Made by a program: the position numbers and the translations under genes
Source: Prostheceraeus crozeri
Taxonomy: Eukaryota > Platyhelminthes > Polycladida > Euryleptidae
DNA: 64,000 nucleotides
Assembly: GCA_907163375.1 (NCBI GenBank)
Contig: CAJQUW010004634.1
Coordinates: 248,001 to 312,000, forward strand
Direction of reading: 5' to 3'
Notes under the pieces: generated by a model
The model's input: only the letters and a program-made list of their open reading frames with translations
Databases searched by the model: none
Told to the model about the DNA's origin: nothing
Shown here: piece after piece, positions 14,501 through 29,500 of the stretch
Layout of the letters: the number at the start of each line of letters is the position of its first letter
Position numbering within the stretch: position 1 is the first letter of the stretch

Positions 14501-17500
14501 AACACTCCTACGACCGGTAAATACCGGTTATTATACAGTAACTTCAAGAATACTGCCCATTTATGAACAAATCGATTGGTGCTACATGGAAAATGAGTTT
14601 GTACAGTGCTCTAACCGGTGGAAGAGTGTTCTACTAATCGAGTCTGAGTTTGAACACACACTTCTCCGACACTCCAACGACCGGTAAATACCGGTTATTA
14701 TACAGTAACTTCAAGAATACTGCCCATTTATGAACAAATCAATTGGTGCTACATGGAAAATGAGTTTGTACAGTGCTCTAACCGGTGGAAGAGTGTTCTA
14801 CTAATCGAGTCTGAGTTTGAACACACACTTCTCCGACACTCCAACACTCCTACGACCGGTAAATACCGGTTATTATACAGTAACTTCAAGAATACTGCCC
14901 ATTTATGAACAAATCAATTGGTGCTACATGGAAAATGAGTTTGTACAGTGCTCTAACCGGTGGAAGAGTGTTCTACTAATCGAGTCTGAGTTTGAACACA
15001 CACTTCTCCGACACTCCAACACTCCTACGACCGGTAAATACCGGTTATTATACAGTAACTTCAAGAATACTGCCCATTTATGAACAAATCAATTGGTGCT
15101 ACATGGAAAATGAGTTTGTACAGTGCTCTAACCGGTGGAAGAGTGTTCTACTAATCGAGTCTGAGTTTGAACACACACTTCTCCGACACTCCAACACTCC
15201 TACGACCGGTAAATACCGGTTATTATACAGTAACTTCAAGAATACTGCCCATTTATGAACAAATCAATTGGTGCTACATGGAAAATGAGTTTGTACAGTG
15301 CTCTAACCGGTGGAAGAGTGTTCTACTAATCGAGTCTGAGTTTGAACACACACTTCTCCGACACTCCAACACTCCTACGACCGGTAAATACCGGTTATTA
15401 TACAGTAACTTCAAGAATACTGCCCATTTATGAACAAATCAATTGGTGCTACATGGAAAATGAGTTTGTACAGTGCTCTAACCGGTGGAAGAGTGTTCTA
15501 CTAATCGAGTCTGAGTTTGAACACACACTTCTCCGACACTCCAACACTCCTACGACCGGTAAATACCGGTTATTATACAGTAACTTCAAGAATACTGCCC
15601 ATTTATGAACAAATCAATTGGTGCTACATGGAAAATGAGTTTGTACAGTGCTCTAACCGGTGGAAGAGTGTTCTACTAATCGAGTCTGAGTTTGAACACA
15701 CACTTCTCCGACACTCCAACACTCCTACGACCGGTAAATACCGGTTATTATACAGTAACTTCAAGAATACTGCCCATTTATGAACAAATCAATTGGTGCT
15801 ACATGGAAAATGAGTTTGTACAGTGCTCTAACCGGTGGAAGAGTGTTCTACTAATCGAGTCTGAGTTTGAACACACACTTCTCCGACACTCCAACACTCC
15901 TACGACCGGTAAATACCGGTTATTATACAGTGACTTCAAGAATACTGCCCATTTATGAACAAATCAATTGGTGCTACATGGAAAATGAGTTTGTACAGTG
16001 CTCTAACCGGTGGAAGAGTGTTCTACTAATCGAGTCTGAGTTTGAACACACACTTCTCCGACACTCCAACACTCCTACGACCGGTAAATACCGGTTATTA
16101 TACAGTAACTTCAAGAATACTGCCCATTTATGAACAAATCAATTGGTGCTACATGGAAAATGAGTTTGTACAGTGCTCTAACCGGTGGAAGAGTGTTCTA
16201 CTAATCGAGTCTGAGTTTGAACACACACTTCTCCGACACTCCAACACTCCTACGACCGGTAAATACCGGTTATTATACAGTAACTTCAAGAATACTGCCC
16301 ATTTATGAACAAATCAATTGGTGCTACATGGAAAATGAGTTTGTACAGTGCTCTAACCGGTGGAAGAGTGTTCTACTAATCGAGTCTGAGTTTGAACACA
16401 CACTTCTCCGACACTCCAACACTCCTACGACCGTTAAATACCGGTTATTATACAGTAACTACAAGAATACTGCCCATTTATGAACAAATCAATTGGTGCT
16501 ACATGGAAAATGAGTTTGTACAGTGCTCTAACCGGTGGAAGAGTGTTCTACTAATCGAGTCTGAGTTTGAACACACACTTCTCCGACACTCCAACACTCC
16601 TACGACCGGTAAATACCGGTTATTATACAGTAACTTCAAGAATACTGCCCATTTATGAACAAATCAATTGGTGCTACATGGAAAATGAGTTTGTACAGTG
16701 CTCTAACCGGTGGAAGAGTGTTCTACTAATCGAGTCTGAGTTTGAACACACACTTCTCCGACACTCCAACACTCCTACGACCGGTAAATACCGGTTATTA
16801 TACAGTAACTTCAAGAATACTGCCCATTTATGAACAAATCAATTGGTGCTACATGGAAAATGAGTTTGTACAGTGCTCTAACCGGTGGAAGAGTGTTCTA
16901 CTAATCGAGTCTGAGTTTGAACACACACTTCTCCGACACTCCAACACTCCTACGACCGGTAAATACCGGTTATTATACAGTAACTTCAAGAATACTGCCC
17001 ATTTATGAACAAATCAATTGGTGCTACATGGAAAATGAGTTTGTACAGTGCTCTAACCGGTGGAAGAGTGTTCTACTAATCGAGTCTGAGTTTGAACACA
17101 CACTTCTCCGACACTCCAACACTCCTACGACCGGTAAATACCGGTTATTATACAGTAACTTCAAGAATACTGCCCATTTATGAACAAATCAATTGGTGCT
17201 ACATGGAAAATGAGTTTGTACAGTGCTCTAACCGGTGGAAGAGTGTTCTACTAATCGAGTCTGAGTTTGAACACACACTTCTCCGACACTCCAACACTCC
17301 TACGACCGGTAAATACCGGTTATTATACAGTAATTTCAAGAATACTGCCCATTTATGAACAAATCAATTGGTGCTACATGGAAAATGAGTTTGTACAGTG
17401 CTCTAACCGGTGGAAGAGTGTTCTACTAATCGAGTCTGAGTTTGAACACACACTTCTCCGACACTCCAACACTCCTACGACCGGTAAATACCGGTTATTA

Positions 17501-20500
17501 TACAGTAACTTCAAGAATACTGCCCATTTATGAACAAATCAATTGGTGCTACATGGAAAATGAGTTTGTACAGTGCTCTAACCGGTGGAAGAGTGTTCTA
17601 CTAATCGAGTCTGAGTTTGAACACACACTTCTCCGACACTCCAACGACCGGTAAATACCGGTTATTATACAGTAACTTCAAGAATACTGCCCATTTATGA
17701 ACAAATCAATTGGTGCTACATGGAAAATGAGTTTGTACAGTGCTCTAACCGGTGGAAGAGTGTTCTACTAATCGAGTCTGAGTTTGAACACACACTTCTC
17801 CGACACTCCAACACTCCTACGACCGGTAAATACCGGTTATTATACAGTAACTTCAAGAATACTGCCCATTTATGAACAAATCAATTGGTGCTACATGGAA
17901 AATGAGTTTGTACAGTGCTCTAACCGGTGGAAGAGTGTTCTACTAATCGAGTCTGAGTTTGAACACACACTTCTCCGACACTCCAACACTCCTACGACCG
18001 GTAAATACCGGTTATTATACAGTAACTTCAAGAATACTGCCCATTTATGAACAAATCAATTGGTGCTACATGGAAAATGAGTTTGTACAGTGCTCTAACC
18101 GGTGGAAGAGTGTTCTACTAATCGAGTCTGAGTTTGAACACACACTTCTCCGACACTCCAACACTCCTACGACCGGTAAATACCGGTTATTATACAGTAA
18201 CTTCAAGAATACTGCCCATTTATGAACAAATCAATTGGTGCTACATGGAAAATGAGTTTGTACAGTGCTCTAACCGGTGGAAGAGTGTTCTACTAATCGA
18301 GTCTGAGTTTGAACACACACTTCTCCGACACTCCAACACTCCTACGACCGGTAAATACCGGTTATTATACAGTAATTTCAAGAATACTGCCCATTTATGA
18401 ACAAATCAATTGGTGCTACATGGAAAATGAGTTTGTACAGTGCTCTAACCGGTGGAAGAGTGTTCTACTAATCGAGTCTGAGTTTGAACACACACTTCTC
18501 CGACACTCCAACACTCCTACGACCGGTAAATACCGGTTATTATACAGTAACTTCAAGAATACTGCCCATTTATGAACAAATCAATTGGTGCTACATGGAA
18601 AATGAGTTTGTACAGTGCTCTAACCGGTGGAAGAGTGTTCTACTAATCGAGTCTGAGTTTGAACACACACTTCTCCGACACTCCAACACTCCTACGACCG
18701 GTAAATACCGGTTATTATACAGTAACTTCAAGAATACTGCCCATTTATGAACAAATCAATTGGTGCTACATGGAAAATGAGTTTGTACAGTGCTCTAACC
18801 GGTGGAAGAGTGTTCTACTAATCGAGTCTGAGTTTGAACACACACTTCTCCGACACTCCAACACTCCTACGACCGGTAAATACCGGTTATTATACAGTAA
18901 CTTCAAGAATACTGCCCATTTATGAACAAATCAATTGGTGCTACATGGAAAATGAGTTTGTACAGTGCTCTAACCGGTGGAAGAGTGTTCTACTAATCGA
19001 GTCTGAGTTTGAACACACACTTCTCCGACACTCCAACACTCCTACGACCGGTAAATACCGGTTATTATACAGTAACTTCAAGAATACTGCCCATTTATGA
19101 ACAAATCGATTGGTGCTACATGGAAAATGAGTTTGTACAGTGCTCTAACCGGTGGAAGAGTGTTCTACTAATCGAGTCTGAGTTTGAACACACACTTCTC
19201 CGACACTCCAACACTCCTACGACCGGTAAATACCGGTTATTATACAGTAACTTCAAGAATACTGCCCATTTATGAACAAATCAATTGGTGCTACATGGAA
19301 AATGAGTTTGTACAGTGCTCTAACCGGTGGAAGAGTGTTCTACTAATCGAGTCTGAGTTTGAACACACATTTCTCCAACACTCCTACGACCGGTAAATAC
19401 CGGTTATTATACAGTAACTTCAAGAATACTGCCCATTTATGAACAAATCAATTGGTGCTACATGGAAAATGAGTTTGTACAGTGCTCTAACCGGTGGAAG
19501 AGTGTTCTACTAATCGAGTCTGAGTTTGAACACACACTTCTCCGACACTCCAACACTCCTACGACCGGTAAATACCGGTTATTATACAGTAACTTCAAGA
19601 ATACTGCCCATTTATGAACAAATCAATTGGTGCTACATGGAAAATGAGTTTGTACAGTGCTCTAACCGGTGGAAGAGTGTTCTACTAATCGAGTCTGAGT
19701 TTGAACACACACTTCTCCGACACTCCAACACTCCTACGACCGGTAAATACCGGTTATTATACAGTAACTTCAAGAATACTGCCCATTTATGAACAAATCA
19801 ATTGGTGCTACATGGAAAATGAGTTTGTACAGTGCTCTAACCGGTGGAAGAGTGTTCTACTAATCGAGTCTGAGTTTGAACACACACTTCTCCGACACTC
19901 CAACACTCCTACGACCGGTAAATACCGGTTATTATACAGTAACTTCAAGAATACTGCCCATTTATGAACAAATCAATTGGTGCTACATGGAAAATGAGTT
20001 TGTACAGTGCTCTAACCGGTGGAAGAGTGTTCTACTAATCGAGTCTGAGTTTGAACACACACTTCTCCGACACTCCAGCACTCCTACGACCGGTAAATAC
20101 CGGTTATTATACAATAACTACAAGAATACTGCCCATTTATGAACAAATCAATTGGTGCTACATGGAAAATGAGTTTGTACAGTGCTCTAACCGGTGGAAG
20201 AGTGTTCTACTAATCGAGTCTGAGTTTGAACACACACTTCTCCGACACTCCAACACTCCTACGACCGGTAAATACCGGTTATTATACAGTAACTTCAAGA
20301 ATACTGCCCATTTATGAACAAATCAATTGGTGCTACATGGAAAATGAGTTTGTACAGTGCTCTAACCGGTGGAAGAGTGTTCTACTAATCGAGTCTGAGT
20401 TTGAACACACACTTCTCCGACACTCCAACACTCCTACGACCGGTAAATACCGGTTATTATACAGTAACTTCAAGAATACTGCCCATTTATGAACAAATCA

Positions 20501-23500
20501 ATTGGTGCTACATGGAAAATGAGTTTGTACAGTGCTCTAACCGGTGGAAGAGTGTTCTACTAATCGAGTCTGAGTTTGAACACACACTTCTCCGACACTC
20601 CAACGACCGGTAAATACCGGTTATTATACAGTAACTTCAAGAATACTGCCCATTTATGAACAAATCAATTGGTGCTACATGGAAAATGAGTTTGTACAGT
20701 GCTCTAACCGGTGGAAGAGTGTTCTACTAATCGAGTCTGAGTTTGAACACACACTTCTCCGACACTCCAACTTTCCTACGAACGGTAAATACCGGTTATT
20801 ATACAGTAACTTCAAGAATACTGCCCATTTATGAACAAATCAATTGGTGCTACATGGAAAATGAGTTTGTACAGTGCTCTAACCGGTGGAAGAGTGTTCT
20901 ACTAATCGAGTCTGAGTTTGAACACACACTTCTCCGACACTCCAACACTCCTACGACCGGTAAATACCGGTTATTATACAGTAACTTCAAGAATACTGCC
21001 CATTTATGAACAAATCAATTGGTGCTACATGGAAAATGAGTTTGTACAGTGCTCTAACCGGTGGAAGAGTGTTCTACTAATCGAGTCTGAGTTTGAACAC
21101 ACACTTCTCCGACACTCCAACACTCCTACGACCGGTAAATACCGGTTATTATACAGTAACTTCAAGAATACTGCCCATTTATGAACAAATCAATTGGTGC
21201 TACATGGAAAATGAGTTTGTACAGTGCTCTAACCGGTGGAAGAGTGTTCTACTAATCGAGTCTGAGTTTGAACACACACTTCTCCGACACTCCAACACTC
21301 CTACGACCGGTAAATACCGGTTATTATACAGTAACTTCAAGAATACTGCCCATTTATGAACAAATCAATTGGTGCTACATGGAAAATGAGTTTGTACAGT
21401 GCTCTAACCGGTGGAAGAGTGTTCTACTAATCGAGTCTGAGTTTGAACACACACTTCTCCGACACTCCAACACTCCTACGACCGGTAAATACCGGTTATT
21501 ATACAGTAACTTCAAGAATACTGCCCATTTATGAACAAATCGATTGGTGCTACATGGAAAATGAGTTTGTACAGTGCTCTAACCGGTGGAAGAGTGTTCT
21601 ACTAATCGAGTCTGAGTTTGAACACACACTTCTCCGACACTCCAACACTCCTACGACCGGTAAATACCGGTTATTATACAGTAACTTCAAGAATACTGCC
21701 CATTTATGAACAAATCAATTGGTGCTACATGGAAAATGAGTTTGTACAGTGCTCTAACCGGTGGAAGAGTGTTCTACTAATCGAGTCTGAGTTTGAACAC
21801 ACACTTCTCCGACACTCCAGCACTCCTACGACCGGTAAATACCGGTTATTATACAGTAACTACAAGAATACTGCCCATTTATGAACAAATCGATTGGTGC
21901 TACATGGAAAATGAGTTTGTACAGTGCTCTAACCGGTGGAAGAGTGTTCTACTAATCGAGTCTGAGTTTGAACACACACTTCTCCGACACTCCAACACTC
22001 CTACGACCGGTAAATACCGGTTATTATACAGTAACTTCAAGAATACTGCCCATTTATGAACAAATCAATTGGTGCTACATGGAAAATGAGTTTGTACAGT
22101 GCTCTAACCGGTGGAAGAGTGTTCTACTAATCGAGTCTGAGTTTGAACACACACTTCTCCGACACTCCAACACTCCTACGACCGGTAAATACCGGTTATT
22201 ATACAGTAACTTCAAGAATACTGCCCATTTATGAACAAATCAATTGGTGCTACATGGAAAATGAGTTTGTACAGTGCTCTAACCGGTGGAAGAGTGTTCT
22301 ACTAATCGAGTCTGAGTTTGAACACACACTTCTCCGACACTCCAGCACTCCTACGACCGGTAAATACCGGTCATTATACAGTAACTTCAAGAATACTGCC
22401 CATTTATGAACAAATCAATTGGTGCTACATGGAAAATGAGTTTGTACAGTGCTCTAACCGGTGGAAGAGTGTTCTACTAATCGAGTCTGAGTTTGAACAC
22501 ACACTTCTCCGACACTCCAACACTCCTACGACCGGTAAATACCGGTTATTATACAGTAATTTCAAGAATACTGCCCATTTATGAACAAATCAATTGGTGC
22601 TACATGGAAAATGAGTTTGTACAGTGCTCTAACCGGTGGAAGAGTGTTCTACTAATCGAGTCTGAGTTTGAACACACACTTCTCCGACACTCCAACACTC
22701 CTACGACCGGTAAATACCGGTTATTATACAGTAACTTCAAGAATACTGCCCATTTATGAACAAATCAATTGGTGCTACATGGAAAATGAGTTTGTACAGT
22801 GCTCTAACCGGTGGAAGAGTGTTCTACTAATCGAGTCTGAGTTTGAACACACACTTCTCCGACACTCCACACTCCTCCCACCGGTAAATACCGTTTATTA
22901 TACAGTAACTTCAAGAATACTGCCCATTTATGAACAAATCAATTGGTGCTACATGGAAAATGAGTTTGTACAGTGCTCTAACCGGTGGAAGAGTGTTCTA
23001 CTAATCGAGTCTGAGTTTGAACACACACTTCTCCGACACTCCAACACTCCTACGACCGGTAAATACCGGTTATTATACAGTAACTTCAAGAATACTGCCC
23101 ATTTATGAACAAATCGATTGGTGCTACATGGAAAATGAGTTTGTACAGTGCTCTAACCGGTGGAAGAGTGTTCTACTAATCGAGTCTGAGTTTGAACACA
23201 CACTTCTCCGACACTCCAACACTCCTACGACCGGTAAATACCGGTTATTATACAGTAACTTCAAGAATACTGCCCATTTATGAACAAATCAATTGGTGCT
23301 ACATGGAAAATGAGTTTGTACAGTGCTCTAACCGGTGGAAGAGTGTTCTACTAATCGAGTCTGAGTTTGAACACACACTTCTCCGACACTCCAACACTCC
23401 TACGACCGGTAAATACCGGTTATTATACAGTAACTTCAAGAATACTGCCCATTTATGAACAAATCAATTGGTGCTACATGGAAAATGAGTTTGTACAGTG

Positions 23501-26500
23501 CTCTAACCGGTGGAAGAGTGTTCTACTAATCGAGTCTGAGTTTGAACACACACTTCTCCGACACTCCAACACTCCTACGACCGGTAAATACCGGTTATTA
23601 TACAGTAACTTCAAGAATACTGCCCATTTATGAACAAATCAATTGGTGCTACATGGAAAATGAGTTTGTACAGTGCTCTAACCGGTGGAAGAGTGTTCTA
23701 CTAATCGAGTCTGAGTTTGAACACACATTTCTCCAACACTCCTACGACCGGTAAATACCGGTTATTATACAGTAACTTCAAGAATACTGCCCATTTATGA
23801 ACAAATCAATTGGTGCTACATGGAAAATGAGTTTGTACAGTGCTCTAACCGGTGGAAGAGTGTTCTACTAATCGAGTCTGAGTTTGAACACACACTTCTC
23901 CGTCACTCCAACACTCCTACGACCGGTAAATACCGGTTATTATACAGTAACTTCAAGAATACTGCCCATTTATGAACAAATCAATTGGTGCTACATGGAA
24001 AATGAGTTTGTACAGTGCTCTAACCGGTGGAAGAGTGTTCTACTAATCGAGTCTGAGTTTGAACACACACTTCTCCGACACTCCAACACTCCTACGACCG
24101 GTAAATACCGGTTATTATACAGTAACTTCAAGAATACTGCCCATTTATGAACAAATCAATTGGTGCTACATGGAAAATGAGTTTGTACAGTGCTCTAACC
24201 GGTGGAAGAGTGTTCTACTAATCCAGTCTGAGTTTGAACACACACTTCTCCGACACTCCAGCACTCCTACGACCGGTAAATACCGGTTATTATACAGTAA
24301 CTTCAAGAATACTGCCCATTTATGAACAAATCAATTGGTGCTACATGGAAAATGAGTTTGTACAGTGCTCTAACCGGTGGAAGAGTGTTCTACTAATCGA
24401 GTCTGAGTTTGAACACACACTTCTCCGACACTCCAGCACTCCTACGACCGGTAAATACCGGTTATTATACAGTAACTTCAAGAATACTGCCCATTTATGA
24501 ACAAATCGATTGGTGCTACATGGAAAATGAGTTTGTACAGTGCTCTAACCGGTGGAAGAGTGTTCTACTAATCGAGTCTGAGTTTGAACACACACTTCTC
24601 CGACACTCCAGCACTCCTACGACCGGTAAATACCGGTTATTATACAGTAACTTCAAGAATACTGCCCATTTATGAACAAATCAATTGGTGCTACATGGAA
24701 AATGAGTTTGTACAGTGCTCTAACCGGTGGAAGAGTGTTCTACTAATCGAGTCTGAGTTTGAACACACACTTCTCCGACACTCCAACACTCCTACGACCG
24801 GTAAATACCGGTTATTATACAGTAACTTCAAGAATACTGCCCATTTATGAACAAATCAATTGGTGCTACATGGAAAATGAGTTTGTACAGTGCTCTAACC
24901 GGTGGAAGAGTGTTCTACTAATCGAGTCTGAGTTTGAACACACACTTCTCCGACACTCCAACACTCCTACGACCGGTAAATACCGGTTATTATACAGTAA
25001 CTTCAAGAATACTGCCCATTTATGAACAAATCAATTGGTGCTACATGGAAAATGAGTTTGTACAGTGCTCTAACCGGTGGAAGAGTGTTCTACTAATCGA
25101 GTCTGAGTTTGAACACACACTTCTCCGACACTCCAACACTCCTACGACCGGTAAATACCGGTTATTATACAGTAACTTCAAGAATACTGCCCATTTATGA
25201 ACAAATCAATTGGTGCTACATGGAAAATGAGTTTGTACAGTGCTCTAACCGGTGGAAGAGTGTTCTACTAATCGAGTCTGAGTTTGAACACACACTTCTC
25301 CGCCACTCCAACACTCCTACAACCGGTAAATACCGGTTATTATACAGTAACTTCAAGAATACTGCCCATTTATGAACAAATCAATTGGTGCTACATGGAA
25401 AATGAGTTTGTACAGTGCTCTAACCGGTGGAAGAGTGTTCTACTAATCGAGTCTGAGTTTGAACACACACTTCTCCGACACTCCAACACTCCTACGACCG
25501 GTAAATACCGGTTATTATACAGTAATTTCAAGAATACTGCCCATTTATGAACAAATCGATTGGTGCTACATGGAAAATGAGTTTGTACAGTGCTCTAACC
25601 GGTGGAAGAGTGTTCTACTAATCGAGTCTGAGTTTGAACACACACTTCTCCGACACTCCTACGACCGGTAAATACCGGTTATTATACAGTAACTTCAAGA
25701 ATACTGCCCATTTATGAACAAATCAATTGGTGCTACATGGAAAATGAGTTTGTACAGTGCTCTAACCGGTGGAAGAGTGTTCTACTAATCGAGTCTGAGT
25801 TTGAACACACACTTCTCCGACACTCCAACACTCCTACGACCGGTAAATACCGGTTATTATACAGTAATTTCAAGAATACTGCCCATTTATGAACAAATCG
25901 ATTGGTGCTACATGGAAAATGAGTTTGTACAGTGCTCTAACCGGTGGAAGAGTGTTCTACTAATCGATTCTGAGTTTGAACACTCACTTCTCCAACACTC
26001 CTACGACCGGTAAATACCGGTTATTATACAGTAACTTCAAGGATACTGCCCATTTATGAACAAATCAATTGGTGCTACATGGAAAATGAGTTTGTACAGT
26101 GCTCTAACCGGTGGAAGAGTGTTCTACTAATCGAGTCTGAGTTTGAACACACACTTCTCCGACACTCCAACACTCCTACGACCGGTAAATACCGGTTATT
26201 ATACAGTAGCTTCAAGAATACTGCCCATTTATGAACAAATCAATTGGTGCTACATGGAAAATGAGTTTGTACAGTGCTCTAACCGGTGGAAGAGTGTTCT
26301 ACTAATCGAGTCTGAGTTTGAACACACACTTCTCCGACACTCCAACACTCCTACGACCGGTAAATACCGGTTATTATACAGTGACTTCAAGAATACTGCC
26401 CATTTATGAACAAATCGATTGGTGCTACATGGAAAATGAGTTTGTACAGTGCTCTAACCGGTGGAAGAGTGTTCTACTAATCGAGTCTGAGTTTGAACAC

Positions 26501-29500
26501 ACACTTCTCCGACACTCCAACACTCCTACGACCGGTAAATACCGGTTATTATACAGTAACTTCAAGAATACTGCCCATTTATGAACAAATCAATTGGTGC
26601 TACATGGAAAATGAGTTTGTACAGTGCTCTAACCGGTGGAAGAGTGTTCTACTAATCGAGTCTGAGTTTGAACACACACTTCTCCGACACTCCAACACTC
26701 CTACGACCGGTAAATACCGGTTATTATACAGTAACTTCAAGAATACTGCCCATTTATGAACAAATCAATTGGTGCTACATGGAAAATGAGTTTGTACAGT
26801 GCTCTAACCGGTGGAAGAGTGTTCTACTAATCGAGTCTGAGTTTGAACACACACTTCTCCGACACTCCTACGACCGGTAAATACCGGTTATTATACAGTA
26901 ACTTCAAGAATACTGCCCATTTATGAACAAATCAATTGGTGCTACATGGAAAATGAGTTTGTACAGTGCTCTAACCGGTGGAAGAGTGTTCTACTAATCG
27001 AGTCTGAGTTTGAACACACACTTCTCCGACACTCCAGCACTCCTACGACCGGTAAATACCGGTTATTGTACAGTAACTACAAGAATACTGCCCATTTATG
27101 AACAAATCAATTGGTGCTACATGGAAAATGAGTTTGTACAGTGCTCTAACCGGTGGAAGAGTGTTCTACTAATCGAGTCTGAGTTTGAACACACACTTCT
27201 CCGCCACTCCAACACTCCTACAACCGGTAAATACCGGTTATTATACAGTAACTTCAAGAATACTGCCCATTTATGAACAAATCAATTGGTGCTACATGGA
27301 AAATGAGTTTGTACAGTGCTCTAACCGGTGGAAGAGTGTTCTACTAATCGAGTCTGAGTTTGAACACAGACTTCTCCGACACTCCAACACTCCTACGACC
27401 GGTAAATACCGGTTATTATACAGTAATTTCAAGAATACTGCCCATTTATGAACAAATCGATTGGTGCTACATGGAAAATGAGTTTGTAAAGTGCTCTAAC
27501 CGGTGGAAGAGTGTTCTACTAATCGAGTCTGAGTTTGAACACACACTTCTCCGACACTCCTACGACCGGTAAATACCGGTTATTATACAGTAACTTCAAG
27601 AATACTGCCCATTTATGAACAAATCAATTGGTGCTACATGGAAAATGAGTTTGTACAGTGCTCTAACCGGTGGAAGAGTGTTCTACTAATCGAGTCTGAG
27701 TTTGAACACACATTTCTCCAACACTCCTACGACCGGTAAATACCGGTTATTATACAGTAACTTCAAGAATACTGCCCATTTATGAACAAATCAATTGGTG
27801 CTACATGGAAAATGAGTTTGTACAGTGCTCTAACCGGTGGAAGAGTGTTCTACTAATCGATTCTGAGTTTGAACACTCACTTCTCCAACACTCCTACGAC
27901 CGGTAAATACCGGTTATTATACAGTAACTTCAAGGATACTGCCCATTTATGAACAAATCAATTGGTGCTACATGGAAAATGAGTTTGTACAGTGCTCTAA
28001 CCGGTGGAAGAGTGTTCTACTAATCGAGTCTGAGTTTGAACACACACTTCTCCGACACTCCTACGACCGGTAAATACCGGTTATTATACAGTAGCTTCAA
28101 GAATACTGCCCATTTATGAACAAATCAATTGGTGCTACATGGAAAATGAGTTTGTACAGTGCTCTAACCGGTGGAAGAGTGTTCTACTAATCGAGTCTGA
28201 GTTTGAACACACACTTCTCCAACACTCCTACGACCGGTAAATACCGGTTATTATACAGTGACTTCAAGAATACTGCCCATTTATGAACAAATCGATTGGT
28301 GCTACATGGAAAATGAGTTTGTACAGTGCTCTAACCGGTGGAAGAGTGTTCTACTAATCGAGTCTGAGTTTGAACACACACTTCTCCGACACTCCAACAC
28401 TCCTACGACCGGTAAATACCGGTTATTATACAGTGACTTCAAGAATACTGCCCATTTATGAACAAATCGATTGGTGCTACATGGAAAATGAGTTTGTACA
28501 GTGCTCTAACCGGTGGAAGAGTGTTCTACTAATCGATTCTGAGTTTGAACACACACTTCTCCGACACTCCAACACTCCTACGACCGGTAAATACCGGTTA
28601 TTATACAGTAACTTCAAGAATACTGCCCATTTATGAACAAATCAATTGGTGCTACATGGAAAATGAGTTTGTACAGTGCTCTAACCGGTGGAAGAGTGTT
28701 CTACTAATCGAGTCTGAGTTTGAACACACACTTCTCCGACACTCCTACGACCGGTAAATACCGGTTATTATACAGTAACTTCAAGAATACTGCCCATTTA
28801 TGAACAAATCAATTGGTGCTACATGGAAAATGAGTTTGTACAGTGCTCTAGCCGGTGGAAGAGTGTTCTACTAATCGAGTCTGAGTTTGAACACACACTT
28901 CTCCGACACTCCAACACTCCTACGACCGGTAAATACCGGTTATTATACAGTAACTTCAAGAATACTGCCCATTTATGAACAAATCAATTGGTGCTACATG
29001 GAAAATGAGTTTGTACAGTGCTCTAACCGGTGGAAGAGTGTTCTACTAATCGAGTCTGAGTTTGAACACACACTTCTCCGACACTCCAGCACTCCTACGA
29101 CCGGTAAATACCGGTTATTATACAGTAACTTCAAGAATACTGCCCATTTATGAACAAATCAATTGGTGCTACATGGAAAATGAGTTTGTACAGTGCTCTA
29201 ACCGGTGGAAGAGTGTTCTACTAATCGAGTCTGAGTTTGAACACACACTTCTCCGACACTCCAACACTCCTACGACAGGTAAATACCGGTTATTATACAG
29301 TGACTTCAAGAATACTGCCCATTTATGAACAAATCAATTGGTGCTACATGGAAAATGAGTTTGTACAGTGATCTAACCGGTGGAAGAGTGTTCTACTAAT
29401 CGAGTCTGAGTTTGAACACACACTTCTCCGACACTCCTACGACCGGTAAATAACGGTTATTATACAGTGACTTCAAGAATACTGCCCATTTATGAACATA

